From assembly GCF_000720325.1 (NCBI RefSeq), contig NZ_JOJM01000013.1:62001-126000 (forward strand): 64,000 bases of DNA, in the 5' to 3' direction. This document shows positions 24,880 to 33,807 of the stretch, piece by piece. The position numbers and the translations under genes are program-made. The DNA comes from Streptomyces sp. NRRL B-1347 (lineage in GTDB: Bacteria; Actinomycetota; Actinomycetes; Streptomycetales; Streptomycetaceae). Position 1 is the stretch's first letter, and each line of letters opens with the position of its first letter. The notes beneath the pieces are model-generated. The model did no database searches, had not been told where the DNA came from, and was given only the letters and a program-made list of their open reading frames with translations.

Positions 24880-26211
24880 ATGCGCAAGATCTGCCTCACC
24901 CTGCCCACCAACCGGGCCTGCGCCCCCGTGATCGCGGACCTGGGCCGGGAAGCCGCCCACGCCGCCGCTCACTTCGACGTCGAGGTGCACCTGCTGATCC
25001 TCGACTCCGCGGAGCCCGCCGCCTTCGCCGAGCACGCCCGCGCCGCGCGCACCGCCGTCGGCACGCCGAACGTCGTCGTCCACCACCTCGGCGAGGCCGC
25101 GCAGCGCGTGTTCCTGCGGCAGGTGATCCAGCGCTCACGCCTGCCGAAGCCCGAGCTGCTGCTCGATCTGATGCTGCCCGCCGCGCCGTCCTACGGCGCC
25201 TGCACCAACCGGGCCTTCCTGATCGCGAGCGCCCTCGGCTGCGTCTCCGTGCACCGCAGGGACTCCGACAGCGGCTACCAAGTCGTCGGCGACACCACCG
25301 TGTTCCCCATCCACCACGAGCTGACCTCGCTCGGCAAACGCGCGGGCGACGCCGGGTCCGGCGTCACCGAGACCGCGCTCGACCCGGCGCACGCGGACAA
25401 GCCGGTGGTCCTCGTGGGCAGCTCCTTCATCGGTGAACTGTCCGTCGACATCAGCGAGATCCACGACCTCGACCCCGGCGTCTACCACGACGTCGTCAGT
25501 CTCTGGGCCCCCGCCGACCGGTCCCAGGACGACAAGCGCGCGCTCGTGGAGGAGTCCTTCAAGGGCGCGGGCACCGAGCCGTTCACCGAGGACCACGCGG
25601 TCCTGACCCTCGTCGACCCCATGCGGGTCGACATGTGCAACATCAGCTTCCACCAGGTGCACGAGCGCGTCCCGCTGCCCCCGGCCACCGACACCATCGG
25701 CAGCGACTACTTCCTCCTGCACGTCGTGTACAACGGCACGCTGCCGGGCGTCCTGCACAACCGCAACATCGTGAACTTCTACACCGGCGAGCGGCGCACC
25801 GACCCCGGCTTCCTCGCGTACCAGACGCGGTTCACGAAGTTCTTCCTTTCGATGCTCTACCTCAACCACGTCTACGCGGAACTGGCGCGGGAAGGAGCGG
25901 GGCTCCTCGACGCCCGCAACGGGGTGCGGGCCGCCCGCGTCGCCGAGCTCGTGCGGTCCAGCACGCGCCTCGACACGGCCGAGAACGAGGCCCGCCTCGA
26001 CGTCATCGAGCGCTCGTACCGCGGGCTCGGGGGCCGGTACGCCGAGTTCGCCGCCACGCTGCCCGCGCGCCGTGCCCGTCTGATCGACGAGGCGCGCCAG
26101 GACATGGAGGACTTCGCGCTGCTCATCGAGTCGTGGGCGGCGCTGGTGCGGGCGAGCGCGGCCACCAGCGTCCCCCGCGTCGACGGGCACGCCCCCGAGC
26201 TGGACCACTAG
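24880..26211 (+). CDS. DUF6271-type protein, possible GT-A-fold transferase
   Basis: A 443-residue protein that I recognise as resembling the actinobacterial DUF6271 family; no function is known to me. The N-terminal third looks like a nucleotide-sugar (GT-A) fold: 'ICLTLPTNR' first strand, 'EVHLLILDSA', then 'NRAFLIASALGCVSVHRRDSDSGY', where DSD (128-130) stands where glycosyltransferases carry the metal-binding DxD. That reading is inference. The C-terminal half is helical with no motif I know. ATG 24880 follows GGGGAG. It sits between PhyH and the decarboxylase and so probably acts in the same pathway. Confidence 0.65.
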   Translation: MRKICLTLPTNRACAPVIADLGREAAHAAAHFDVEVHLLILDSAEPAAFAEHARAARTAVGTPNVVVHHLGEAAQRVFLRQVIQRSRLPKPELLLDLMLPAAPSYGACTNRAFLIASALGCVSVHRRDSDSGYQVVGDTTVFPIHHELTSLGKRAGDAGSGVTETALDPAHADKPVVLVGSSFIGELSVDISEIHDLDPGVYHDVVSLWAPADRSQDDKRALVEESFKGAGTEPFTEDHAVLTLVDPMRVDMCNISFHQVHERVPLPPATDTIGSDYFLLHVVYNGTLPGVLHNRNIVNFYTGERRTDPGFLAYQTRFTKFFLSMLYLNHVYAELAREGAGLLDARNGVRAARVAELVRSSTRLDTAENEARLDVIERSYRGLGGRYAEFAATLPARRARLIDEARQDMEDFALLIESWAALVRASAATSVPRVDGHAPELDH

Positions 26212-26230
26212 CGAGGGACAGAGCATCCAC

Positions 26231-27451
26231 ATGAACACCACGTACGTCACCCCACAGCTGCGCGCCGCCCTGGAGGCCGCGACCGACGACCGGCTCGTCT
26301 TCGACCTGCCGGGCATCGAGGAGCGGTACGAGGCGCTGCGCCGCGAACTTCCCGGCGTCGCGGTCCGGTTCGCGATGAAGGCCTGCCCGCTGGACGAGGT
26401 CCTCACCTGTCTGGCCCGGCGGGGCGCGGGATTCGACGCGGCGAGCCCGCACGAGATCGCCCAGGCCCTCGCGACCGGCGTACCGGCCGACCGGGTCCAC
26501 TACGGCAACACCATCAAGTCCGACCGGAACATCGCCGAGGCCCACCGCCTGGGCATCAGGGACTTCGCCACGGACAGCGTGGAGGACGTCCTGGCGGTCG
26601 CGGCGTTCGCCCCCGGCGCCCGCGTCTTCTGCCGTCTCGCCACCGACGGCGGCGGCGCGCTGTGGGGCCTGAGTCACAAGTTCGGCTGCTCCCCCGCCGA
26701 CGCGGTGCGCGTCCTTCAGACGGCGCGGGACGCGGGCCTGACCCCGGCGGGCCTGTCCGTGCACGTCGGCTCCCAGCAGATGACGGCCGAGGCCTGGCAC
26801 GGCGCCCTGGAGCGCATGGCCGACGTGATCGCGGCCCTGCGGCCGCGGGGCATCCACCTGGACCACGTGAACCTGGGCGGCGGACTGCCCGCCCTCGGCT
26901 ACCGCGACCGGCACGGCCGTCCCCTCGAACCGCCCCTCGACAAGATCTTCGCCGTGATCCGGGACGGCATGCGGCGGCTCAGGACCGTCTCCCCGACACC
27001 CCTGGACTTCGTCATCGAGCCGGGCCGCCACCTGGTCGCCGACCACGGCGCGCTGCGGGCCCACGTGTCCCGGCTCTCCACCCGGCAGCGGGCCACGGGG
27101 GAACGAGCGCACTGGCTGTACCTCAGCTGCGGCAAGTTCAACGGCCTCTACGAGATGGACGCGCTCCAGTACGCCCTCGTCTTCCCCACCCACCGCGGCG
27201 CGGACCGCGTCCCCGCCGTGATCGCGGGACCCACCTGCGACAGCGACGACGCGTACGGCCACGAGGGCAGCCTGATCCAGGTGCCGCGGCAGGCCGCGTC
27301 CGGCGACCCCGTCTGGGTGCTCTCCACCGGCGCGTACGCCACGAGTTACACGACGCAGGGCTTCAACGGCTTCCGTCCGCTGCCGCACACCTGGATCCGC
27401 GGCGGCCGCGAGGCCCTCGCGGGATCGGGCGCGGGCAGGGGCGACACATGA
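26231..27451 (+). CDS. Type III PLP-dependent (ornithine decarboxylase-like) enzyme
   Basis: A 406-residue alanine-racemase-fold decarboxylase. PLP lysine is Lys50 in 'VRFAMKACP'; 'SVHVGSQ' (176-182), 'NLGGGLP' and 'EPGRH' (263-267) bind PLP phosphate. 'GPTCDSDD' (333-340) with Cys336 and 'YTTQGFNGF' match the active-site half of eukaryotic-type ornithine decarboxylases (GPTCDSxD, FNGF). It should decarboxylate a basic or hydroxylated amino acid to an amine. The substrate cannot be read from sequence, and the position after PhyH suggests a hydroxy-amino acid. It overlaps the GNAT gene by ATGA. Confidence 0.87.
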   Translation: MNTTYVTPQLRAALEAATDDRLVFDLPGIEERYEALRRELPGVAVRFAMKACPLDEVLTCLARRGAGFDAASPHEIAQALATGVPADRVHYGNTIKSDRNIAEAHRLGIRDFATDSVEDVLAVAAFAPGARVFCRLATDGGGALWGLSHKFGCSPADAVRVLQTARDAGLTPAGLSVHVGSQQMTAEAWHGALERMADVIAALRPRGIHLDHVNLGGGLPALGYRDRHGRPLEPPLDKIFAVIRDGMRRLRTVSPTPLDFVIEPGRHLVADHGALRAHVSRLSTRQRATGERAHWLYLSCGKFNGLYEMDALQYALVFPTHRGADRVPAVIAGPTCDSDDAYGHEGSLIQVPRQAASGDPVWVLSTGAYATSYTTQGFNGFRPLPHTWIRGGREALAGSGAGRGDT

Positions 27452-27993
27452 GCACGGGCCTGCGGATACGCACCATCGCCGACGCCGACTGGGACGGCAT
27501 CGCCGCCCTGGAGGCCGCGGTGTACACGCCCCTCGGCCTCTCCGAGGGGCGGGCCGCCCTCCAGTCCCGGGCCGCGTCCTCACCCGGTACGTGCTTCGTC
27601 CTGGACGGCGGCCGGGGCGCCGCGGGCTATGTGCTCGCGCTGCCCTACCCCCTCTTCCAGTGCCCCGACCTGAGCCTGGGTGAGGCGTCCGCCTTCCCCT
27701 CCCGCAATCTGCACCTGCACGACCTGGTCATCGCCGAGCACCTGCGCGGCGGCGGGCTCGCCCGGCGCCTGCTGCGCCACCTCTCGGCGACCGCGCGCTC
27801 CCTGACGTACGAGCGGATCTCCCTGGTCGCCGTCGGCGGCAGCGGCACCTTCTGGTCGGCGCACGGCTTCGCCGCCCACCCGGACGTGCCGCTCCCGGAC
27901 AGCTACGGCGCGGACGCGCTCTACATGTCGAAGGCGCTGCCGGCCACCGCCCCACCAGCTCAACAGGCTCAACAGGAAAGACAAAGAGGCTGA
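27448..27993 (+). CDS. GNAT family N-acetyltransferase
   Basis: A 181-residue acetyltransferase: 'LRIRTIADADWDGIAALEAAVY' opening strand-helix, then 'LHLHDLVIAEHLRGGGLARRLLRHLSATAR', with the acetyl-CoA pyrophosphate loop written R-G-G-G-L-A instead of the usual QxxGxG/A, and 'ISLVAVGGSGTFWSAHGFAAHPD' as the last motif. ATG overlaps the decarboxylase stop (ATGA) and its own stop overlaps the MFS start (TGATG). It probably acylates the amine made by the upstream decarboxylase, either as a biosynthetic or a self-protection step; this is inference from position. Confidence 0.82.
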   Translation: MSTGLRIRTIADADWDGIAALEAAVYTPLGLSEGRAALQSRAASSPGTCFVLDGGRGAAGYVLALPYPLFQCPDLSLGEASAFPSRNLHLHDLVIAEHLRGGGLARRLLRHLSATARSLTYERISLVAVGGSGTFWSAHGFAAHPDVPLPDSYGADALYMSKALPATAPPAQQAQQERQRG

Positions 27994-29267
27994 TGCACAT
28001 GTTGCGTGTTCGCGAGGACTTCCGCCGGACACAGATAGCCATCGCGGCGCTGTTCTGCGCCCTCGGCTTCCAGTACGCCACGTGGGCCGCGCGGCTGCCC
28101 GCGCTCAAGTCCCGGCTCGACCTGAGCGAGGCCGAGCTCGGTCTGCTCCTCATGGCCTGCGGGGTCGGCGCCGCGGTGTCCTTCCCGCTGGTCGCCGTGC
28201 TCACCCGGCGGTGGGGGTCGCGGCGCCTGGCGTTCGTCTCCGCCGTCTTCCTCGGCCTGCTCCTGCTCGCCCTCGCCGCGGCGCCGAACTATCCGGTGGC
28301 CCTGCTCATCATGTGCGCCGACGGCGTGGGCGTCGGCTGTCTCAACGTCGCCATGAACGCGCAGGGCGCCGCGCTCGAATCCCGCTACGGGCGCACCGCC
28401 ATGGCCAAGCTGCACGCCACGTTCAGCGGCGGCTCCCTCGGCGCGGCCCTGCTCGCGTCCGGCATGAGCGCGCTGACGCCGTCGGTGGCCGCGCACTTCG
28501 GCGTGGCCGCGGTCCTCGTCGTACTGCTCGCGATGTACGCCCACCCGGCGCTCCTGACGGAGGATCAGCAAGGCGACGCCGTGCGGGAGAAGAAGCGCCG
28601 CGGCTTCGCCCTGCCCGCCGCCGTCACGCTCTGGATGGGCCTCGCCATGGTCTTCGGCACCGTGGCGGAAGGCTCGATGAACGACTGGTCGGCGCTGTAC
28701 ATGAAGGACGTCGCCGACGCCTCGTCCCGCGTCGCCCCGCTCGGCATCGCCGTGGTGTCCGTGATGATGGTGCTCGCGCGCCTCTTCGCCGACGGCTGGC
28801 GCACCCGCTGGGGCGACGGCCTCGTCGTCCGCGCGGGCAGCGTCCTGGCCGCCGCCGGGCTCGCCTTCGCCCTGCTCCTGGGGGGCGTCGTACCGGCCCT
28901 GATCGGCTTCGCCTGCATGGGACTCGGCCTCGCGGCCGTCACGCCGTGCGTGTACGTGGCCGCCGCCCGGCAGGGCTCGCAGGCCCTCGCCCTGGTCGCC
29001 GCGATGGGCACGACGGGGCTGCTCGCCGGTCCTCCCGTCATCGGCTTCATCGCCAGCGGCAGCAGCCTGGTCTGGGGCATGGCGGCGGTCGCGGTCTCGG
29101 CCCTGCTCGTGTCCGGTTGCGCGCTGCGGATCGACTGGACTCCCGCCGCGCGGGCCGCCGATGCCCCCCAGGAAGCGACGGCCGACGCCTCGGTGCCCCA
29201 GGAGGGCGCGGCCCGGACTGTGGACCGGCCGATGCCCGTGGACGAGCAAGCCACGCCCACGACTTGA
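27993..29267 (+). CDS. MFS transporter (12-TM exporter)
   Basis: A 424-residue membrane protein with about twelve hydrophobic segments in two halves, a 'GCGVGAAVSFPLVAVLTRRWGSRRLAF'-like region with the loop 2-3 signature 'RRWGSRR', and a central cytoplasmic loop 'EDQQGDAVREKKRRGF'. It resembles the YbjJ/fucose-permease-like branch of the major facilitator superfamily. It is the last gene of the five-gene set, overlapping the GNAT gene by one base, and so is the likely exporter of the product. The C-terminal 40 residues are hydrophilic and low-complexity. Confidence 0.87.
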   Translation: MHMLRVREDFRRTQIAIAALFCALGFQYATWAARLPALKSRLDLSEAELGLLLMACGVGAAVSFPLVAVLTRRWGSRRLAFVSAVFLGLLLLALAAAPNYPVALLIMCADGVGVGCLNVAMNAQGAALESRYGRTAMAKLHATFSGGSLGAALLASGMSALTPSVAAHFGVAAVLVVLLAMYAHPALLTEDQQGDAVREKKRRGFALPAAVTLWMGLAMVFGTVAEGSMNDWSALYMKDVADASSRVAPLGIAVVSVMMVLARLFADGWRTRWGDGLVVRAGSVLAAAGLAFALLLGGVVPALIGFACMGLGLAAVTPCVYVAAARQGSQALALVAAMGTTGLLAGPPVIGFIASGSSLVWGMAAVAVSALLVSGCALRIDWTPAARAADAPQEATADASVPQEGAARTVDRPMPVDEQATPTT

Positions 29268-29432
29268 TCGCATTTGCCCGATCTCTGACCGATATCAGCC
29301 CACAATCCGCCGCATCTTGTACGAATCACCGCTCCCACGAGGCAACCCCGCGGGCCGCGTCGCCCTCTCCAGGTCCGGAGGAGCCCTGTGACGTGAGGGG
29401 CTCTCGGGGGAGTAGTGACGAGGAGGACTGTC

Positions 29433-32225
29433 TTGATCCGTGTCCCGCGCTTGGCGACCGCCGCTGTGACGGCGCTCGCGCTTGCGGTGGGCTTGCCGGA
29501 GCTCGCGCACGCGTCGCCGGACCAGCCGCGCGCGCAGCGCTCCGACGACCTCATAGCGCCCGGCAAGGCCGGAAGATCCGGGGACCAGCTGCCGCCCGGC
29601 TGGGAGCTCACCGGCGACGGCGCCGACCAGCACCTGGTGTGGCGCGCGCCGGAGCCGGTGCCGATGGGTGACGCCCGCGTCGAGTTCTACGCGGGCGACC
29701 GGCTGCTCGGCCGGCCCACGGCCACCGACGACCAGCGGACGTTCCGGCTGAAGCTCGACGACAACGGCGTCGCCGCGAAGGACGCCCTGGGCGACCTCCA
29801 GGCGCTCGCGGGCGGCCGCCGCCTCGACAAGCCCGAGTCGGCCGCGCCGCCCCGCGCCACGGCGCCCGCCCCCGCCCAGCTGCCCGCGGGCGAGGTGGAC
29901 CCCGGCAAGCCGGGCGAGTACCGCACCGTCAAGGGCGAGTACGACCTTCCGGCGGTCAAGCTGCCCGGCTTCCCCGCGAAGGTCGAGATGCGGGCCACGG
30001 TGGTCGGCCCCGTCGGCGCGCCCGGGAAGCGGCCGCTCGCCCTGTTCCTGCACGGCCGCCACGGCACCTGCTACAAGGGCGATCAGACGGGCGGCAGCTG
30101 GCCCTGCAAGTCCGGCTGGAAGCCGATCCCGAGCTACCAGGGCTATCTGCACGACCAGAAGCTCCTTGCCTCGCAGGGCTATGTGACGGTGTCGATCTCC
30201 GCCAACGGCATCAACGGCCAGGACGACAGCGCCCCCGACGGCGGCGCGCAGGCCCGCTCCTCGCTCGTGCGCCAGCACCTCGGCCGCTTCGCCGACTGGG
30301 CCGCCGACCCGACGAAGGCACCCGGCGCCGTCCGCGGGACCGCGCCGGTCGACCTGGACCGCGTCATGCTCGTGGGGCACTCCCGCGGCGGCGAGGGCGT
30401 CAACCGCGCGGCCTTCGACAGCCGTTACCAGCCGCCCGCCGACGAGGACGGCTACCCGCACAAGGCGCGCTGGCAGATCCGCGGCACGGTCCTCATCGGC
30501 CCCACGATCTTCGGCCAGAACCCGGACCCGGACGTGCCGTCGATGACGCTCCTGCCGGGCTGCGACGGCGACGTCTCCGACCTCCAGGGCCAGCTCTACC
30601 TGGACAACACCCGGGGCGTGGGCAACGGCTCCGCGCTGCACAGCTCGGTGTACATGGTCGGCGCCAACCACAACTTCTTCAACACCGAGTGGACGCCGGG
30701 GCAGGCGCAGGCGCCCGCCGACGACGACTTCTCCTCCGGCTCGCGGCCCGACCCGGTGTGCTCGCCGGGCCACGGCCCGCGCCTGAAGGCCAAGCAGCAG
30801 CAGAAGGCGGGCTCCACCTACATCGCGGCCGCCGCCCGGCTCTTCGTCGAGGGCGACGACGAGGTGCGTCCGCTCCTCGACGGCTCCGGCAAGGGCGCGC
30901 CCTCGGCGAACCCGGCCCGGGTGCTCACTCATGCCGTCGGCGGGCAGCGCACGCCCGCCGTCGTCCCCGGCCGCTCGCTCGACGTGACCGGTGGCACGCT
31001 CTGCGACCAGACGACCTCCGGGTCGAAGGGCTGCCTCACGCGTGGCGCCAAGGGCCAGTCCCCGCACTTCGCGGGCTTCGAGGTGTCCCCCGACCCCGGT
31101 CGGTACGCCCTCGCGATGAACTGGTCGCGGACCGGCTCCACGATGTCCGTCAAGAACGCGCGCCCGGTCTCCGTCGAGGGCTCCGACGCGCTCGCGCTGC
31201 GGCTGATCGTGCCGCCCAACACCAAGGGCACCAAGCTGGACGTGACGGCCGTCGACGCCTCGGGCCACCGGGCGAAGCTCGGCCAGGTCCGCGCCGACGG
31301 GCTGCCGGGCACCGAGGTCACGGCGTCGTACTGGGGCCAGGAGCTGCGCGTCCCGCTCAAGGCCGCCGCGCGCGCCGGGCTCGACCTGAAGCAGCTCAAG
31401 GCCCTGGAGCTGACCTCGCGCACCGGTTCCGGCAAGGCGTGGCTGATGGACGCCTGGGGCTGGCGCCCTGGCACGGCCGAGGTGCGCCCGTCGCGGCTGG
31501 CGCGTGTCGACGTCGGCCAACTGCGGGTCGACGAGGGCGACTCCGGAGTCCGCACCTACCGCGCTCCGGTGCGGGTGACCGGTGACGGCAACGGCAAGGT
31601 GCGGCTCTTCGTGCCGGGCCCGAACCCGGACAAGTTCGTCGCCAAGACGGTCACGGTGCGCCCCGGCGACACGTCCATCGGCGTGCCGTTCAAGGTCAAG
31701 GGCAACAAGCGCTACGGCGGTTCGACCGCGCAGGCCGTGTTCGCCAAGACCATCAGCGGCGCGGTCGTCGGCTCGCACCACGGCGGGGTCTTCGTCCGTG
31801 AGGACGACCCGATGCCCAAGGTCAGCGTGAAGCCGGTCGCGGCCAAGGTCACCGAGGGCAAGCCGCTCAAGTGGCGCGTCTCGCTGTCCGAGGCCGCCGA
31901 CGTCGAGACGTACGTCGCGTTCCGCGTCGAGCGCGTCAGCGGTGGCAAGGAACTGTCCACCAAGGACGTCGACAAGGCCTGGCTCAAGCGGCAGTTCGGC
32001 GCCAAGCCGACGCCGGTCCGCCCGCTGTCCAAGGTGGCGTCCTACCCCTACGTCGGAGTGGTGGTCAAGGCGGGCAAGCGCAGCGTGGAGCTGAGCGTGC
32101 CCACCGTGAAGGACCGGGTGCGCGAGGGCCAGGAGTCGGTGCGGCTGCGGCTGTACACGTACGACGAGAACTGGAACGAGCACCGGGGTCCGGTGTTCAC
32201 CGGCCGGGTGCGCGACGCCGGCTAG
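29433..32225 (+). CDS. Large secreted alpha/beta hydrolase with C-terminal beta-sandwich repeats
   Basis: A 930-residue exported protein. TTG 29433 is favoured because GAGGAGG stands 6-7 bases before it (GTG 29415 is the alternative). A signal peptide ends near 'LPELAHA'. Residues about 180-500 hold an alpha/beta hydrolase domain: 'KRPLALFLHGRHGTCYKG', nucleophile elbow 'VMLVGHSRGGEGVNRAAFDS' and 'GANHNFFNTEW' carrying a candidate catalytic His. Residues about 690-930 contain two segments with 'VDEGDSGVRTYRAPVRV' and 'VTEGKPLKWRVSLSE', like Calx-beta or related beta-sandwich domains. It probably hydrolyses an extracellular ester or lipid. Substrate is not known. Confidence 0.8.
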   Translation: MIRVPRLATAAVTALALAVGLPELAHASPDQPRAQRSDDLIAPGKAGRSGDQLPPGWELTGDGADQHLVWRAPEPVPMGDARVEFYAGDRLLGRPTATDDQRTFRLKLDDNGVAAKDALGDLQALAGGRRLDKPESAAPPRATAPAPAQLPAGEVDPGKPGEYRTVKGEYDLPAVKLPGFPAKVEMRATVVGPVGAPGKRPLALFLHGRHGTCYKGDQTGGSWPCKSGWKPIPSYQGYLHDQKLLASQGYVTVSISANGINGQDDSAPDGGAQARSSLVRQHLGRFADWAADPTKAPGAVRGTAPVDLDRVMLVGHSRGGEGVNRAAFDSRYQPPADEDGYPHKARWQIRGTVLIGPTIFGQNPDPDVPSMTLLPGCDGDVSDLQGQLYLDNTRGVGNGSALHSSVYMVGANHNFFNTEWTPGQAQAPADDDFSSGSRPDPVCSPGHGPRLKAKQQQKAGSTYIAAAARLFVEGDDEVRPLLDGSGKGAPSANPARVLTHAVGGQRTPAVVPGRSLDVTGGTLCDQTTSGSKGCLTRGAKGQSPHFAGFEVSPDPGRYALAMNWSRTGSTMSVKNARPVSVEGSDALALRLIVPPNTKGTKLDVTAVDASGHRAKLGQVRADGLPGTEVTASYWGQELRVPLKAAARAGLDLKQLKALELTSRTGSGKAWLMDAWGWRPGTAEVRPSRLARVDVGQLRVDEGDSGVRTYRAPVRVTGDGNGKVRLFVPGPNPDKFVAKTVTVRPGDTSIGVPFKVKGNKRYGGSTAQAVFAKTISGAVVGSHHGGVFVREDDPMPKVSVKPVAAKVTEGKPLKWRVSLSEAADVETYVAFRVERVSGGKELSTKDVDKAWLKRQFGAKPTPVRPLSKVASYPYVGVVVKAGKRSVELSVPTVKDRVREGQESVRLRLYTYDENWNEHRGPVFTGRVRDAG

Positions 32226-32244
32226 GCGCGGCGCGACGGACAGG

Positions 32245-32274
32245 GCGGGCGGCTCCCCTCGGGGGGCCGCCCGC
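32245..32274. terminator. Hairpin terminator between two convergent genes
   Basis: GCGGGCGGC (32245-32253) pairs with GCCGCCCGC (32266-32274), and the inner TCCCC/GGGGG extends the stem to 14 bp with a 2-base loop. It serves the hydrolase at 29433-32225 and probably the convergent gene at 32294-32836. Confidence 0.7.
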
Positions 32275-32293
32275 TCCGGCGTTGCGGCGCGGC

Positions 32294-32836
32294 TCAGCTC
32301 CAGGGGTTGGCGGGCTGGTCGTTGATGTACGTCCAGAAGCGGGTCCCGACGGGCACGTCCCCGTACGCCCAGAAGCTCCAGCCGCCCGAACTCGACAGGT
32401 TCGGGCCGTACTTGCCGTCGTGGAACTCGGCCATGCGCCAGCCCGTGCCGAAGGTGTTCGCGCACAGTCCGTCGGCGGCCGCGAGGCTGGTCAGCCGGGT
32501 GCCGCGGATGGGGTTGGTGGCGGCGACGGTGCCCTTGGCCCAGCCCGCGTAGAAGTCGGGGGTGATGCCCGCGGGCGCGGGACTGCCGTCGACCTTCAGA
32601 CAGAGCACGGGCAGCGCCGTGCCGGTGGCGGTGTCGCCCTGGTACGGGTTGCTCAGCGGGCCGCCGCCCACGCGCACGGTGCCGTCGGGCCCGTCGCCGA
32701 GGAAGGTCCACGTCATGGCCTTGGTGTTCCGGGTGTCGGACGGGGCCGCGGCCGCCGGGGTCACGGTGCCCGCCGCGACCGCGAGGGCGGCCGCGGCGAG
32801 GCAGACGGAGCGCACGGACATCTTGATCGAACGCAA
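32294..32836 (-). CDS. Small secreted protein of unknown function
   Basis: A 180-residue exported protein, not assigned to a family. A clear signal peptide ('MSVRSVCLAAAALAVAAGTVTPAAAA') is followed by about 150 residues rich in Gly, Trp and Tyr with two Cys in the mature part ('LPVLCLKVDG' and 'DGLCANTFGTGWRMAEFHDGKYG') that could form a disulfide. 'SSSGGWSFWAYGDVPVGTRFWTYINDQPANPW' ends the protein. The compact, tryptophan-rich end suggests a beta-rich domain. The ATG at 32836 is used; a second ATG six codons on (32818) is possible. Confidence 0.7.
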   Translation of the reverse strand: MRSIKMSVRSVCLAAAALAVAAGTVTPAAAAPSDTRNTKAMTWTFLGDGPDGTVRVGGGPLSNPYQGDTATGTALPVLCLKVDGSPAPAGITPDFYAGWAKGTVAATNPIRGTRLTSLAAADGLCANTFGTGWRMAEFHDGKYGPNLSSSGGWSFWAYGDVPVGTRFWTYINDQPANPWS

Positions 32837-33026
32837 GGCTTCTCCTCATGGCTGATGCGGATCATGGCTGATGCGGAACAAGACCCTTGAGGTGCCGGTC
32901 GATCAGGGATTCTTCACTTCCTTCACAGCTTCTCCAAGAGCCATAACCGGACATCCACGGCCCCTTGGTCACGGCGGCCCCGGCCGGGATGATCGACCCG
33001 GCAGCAAGAAGACCGAGAGGAACACG

Positions 33027-33617
33027 GTGGGACACACACAGCGGCACGCGCCGGACGGCGACCAGGCCCCCGGGCACCCGCCGCTCACCTTCGCCGACAA
33101 CCGCCGCCCCGCTCCGCACGCCCTCGTCGGCGCGGGCGTCGTCGTCACCGACGGGCGGGGCCGGGTGCTGCTCGGCCTCTCGCGCCGGGGCGCCTGGGAG
33201 CTGCCCGGCGGCAAGCCCGACCCGGGCGAGTCGTTCGAGCAGGCCGCCGTCCGTGAACTCCGGGAGGAGACGGGCCTGACGGCCGCACCCGCCGACGCCC
33301 ATGTGCTCGCGGTCCTCATGGACGCCGTCCACGGCATGCCGCGCCTGACGGCCGCCGTCCACGTCACCCGCGCCACGGGCGCGCCCACCGTGACCGAGCC
33401 GGAGCTCATGCACCGCTGGGAGTGGCACGAGGCGGCCGCGCTGCCGCGGCTCGGCGCGGCCCTGTTCACCCCGAGCGCACACGTCCTGGACACGGTGTGG
33501 CCGGGCTTGCTGCCCGGCCTGCCACCGGTGCACCGGAACGCCGTCGCGCCGCGCCCGGGCCGCCCCGGGACGGCCGGGATCCCCGCCCCGACGAACGGAT
33601 CAGGCTACTCCGTATAA
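33027..33617 (+). CDS. NUDIX hydrolase
   Basis: A 196-residue protein starting at GTG 33027 after GAGAGGA; an earlier ATG at 32871 would add a region unlike the family. The NUDIX box '[24 protein letters not shown]' matches GX5EX7REUXEEXGU. It would hydrolyse a nucleoside diphosphate linked to another group, using Mg. The last 45 residues are Pro/Arg/Gly-rich. Substrate unknown. The next gene is convergent with two hairpins between. Confidence 0.87.
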   Translation: MGHTQRHAPDGDQAPGHPPLTFADNRRPAPHALVGAGVVVTDGRGRVLLGLSRRGAWELPGGKPDPGESFEQAAVRELREETGLTAAPADAHVLAVLMDAVHGMPRLTAAVHVTRATGAPTVTEPELMHRWEWHEAAALPRLGAALFTPSAHVLDTVWPGLLPGLPPVHRNAVAPRPGRPGTAGIPAPTNGSGYSV

Positions 33618-33692
33618 GGAGGAGTGGAACCTGTTACAAGGAGAGCGGAATCCCTCCGCATGGCCTCGACGCCACCGGGTACCAGATTCATG

Positions 33693-33725
33693 AGCCCCGC
33701 CGCGCTCCCCCGTCGCGGCGGGGCT
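33693..33725 (+). terminator. Hairpin terminator after the NUDIX gene
   Basis: AGCCCCGCCGCG pairs with CGCGGCGGGGCT (12-bp perfect stem, 9-base loop) and is followed by TTCCC, 76 bp after the NUDIX stop. Confidence 0.75.
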
Positions 33726-33746
33726 TTCCCGTGTCCGGACACGGCT

Positions 33747-33777
33747 CAGGGCGTCCCCGCACCGCGGGGACGCCCTG
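33747..33777. terminator. Hairpin terminator between the NUDIX and gap genes
   Basis: CAGGGCGTCCCCG and CGGGGACGCCCTG form a perfect 13-bp stem with a 5-base loop, 31 bp beyond the gap stop on the minus strand. It can act in both directions. Confidence 0.7.
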
Positions 33778-33807
33778 ACTGCCTCGGCTACCGCTCGCGT
33801 CCGCCGG

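Noticed and set aside
29295-32849. A 1184-codon minus-strand open frame
   Set aside because: It is antisense to the secreted hydrolase and is low-complexity Arg/Gly/Val-rich; GC-rich third positions explain it.
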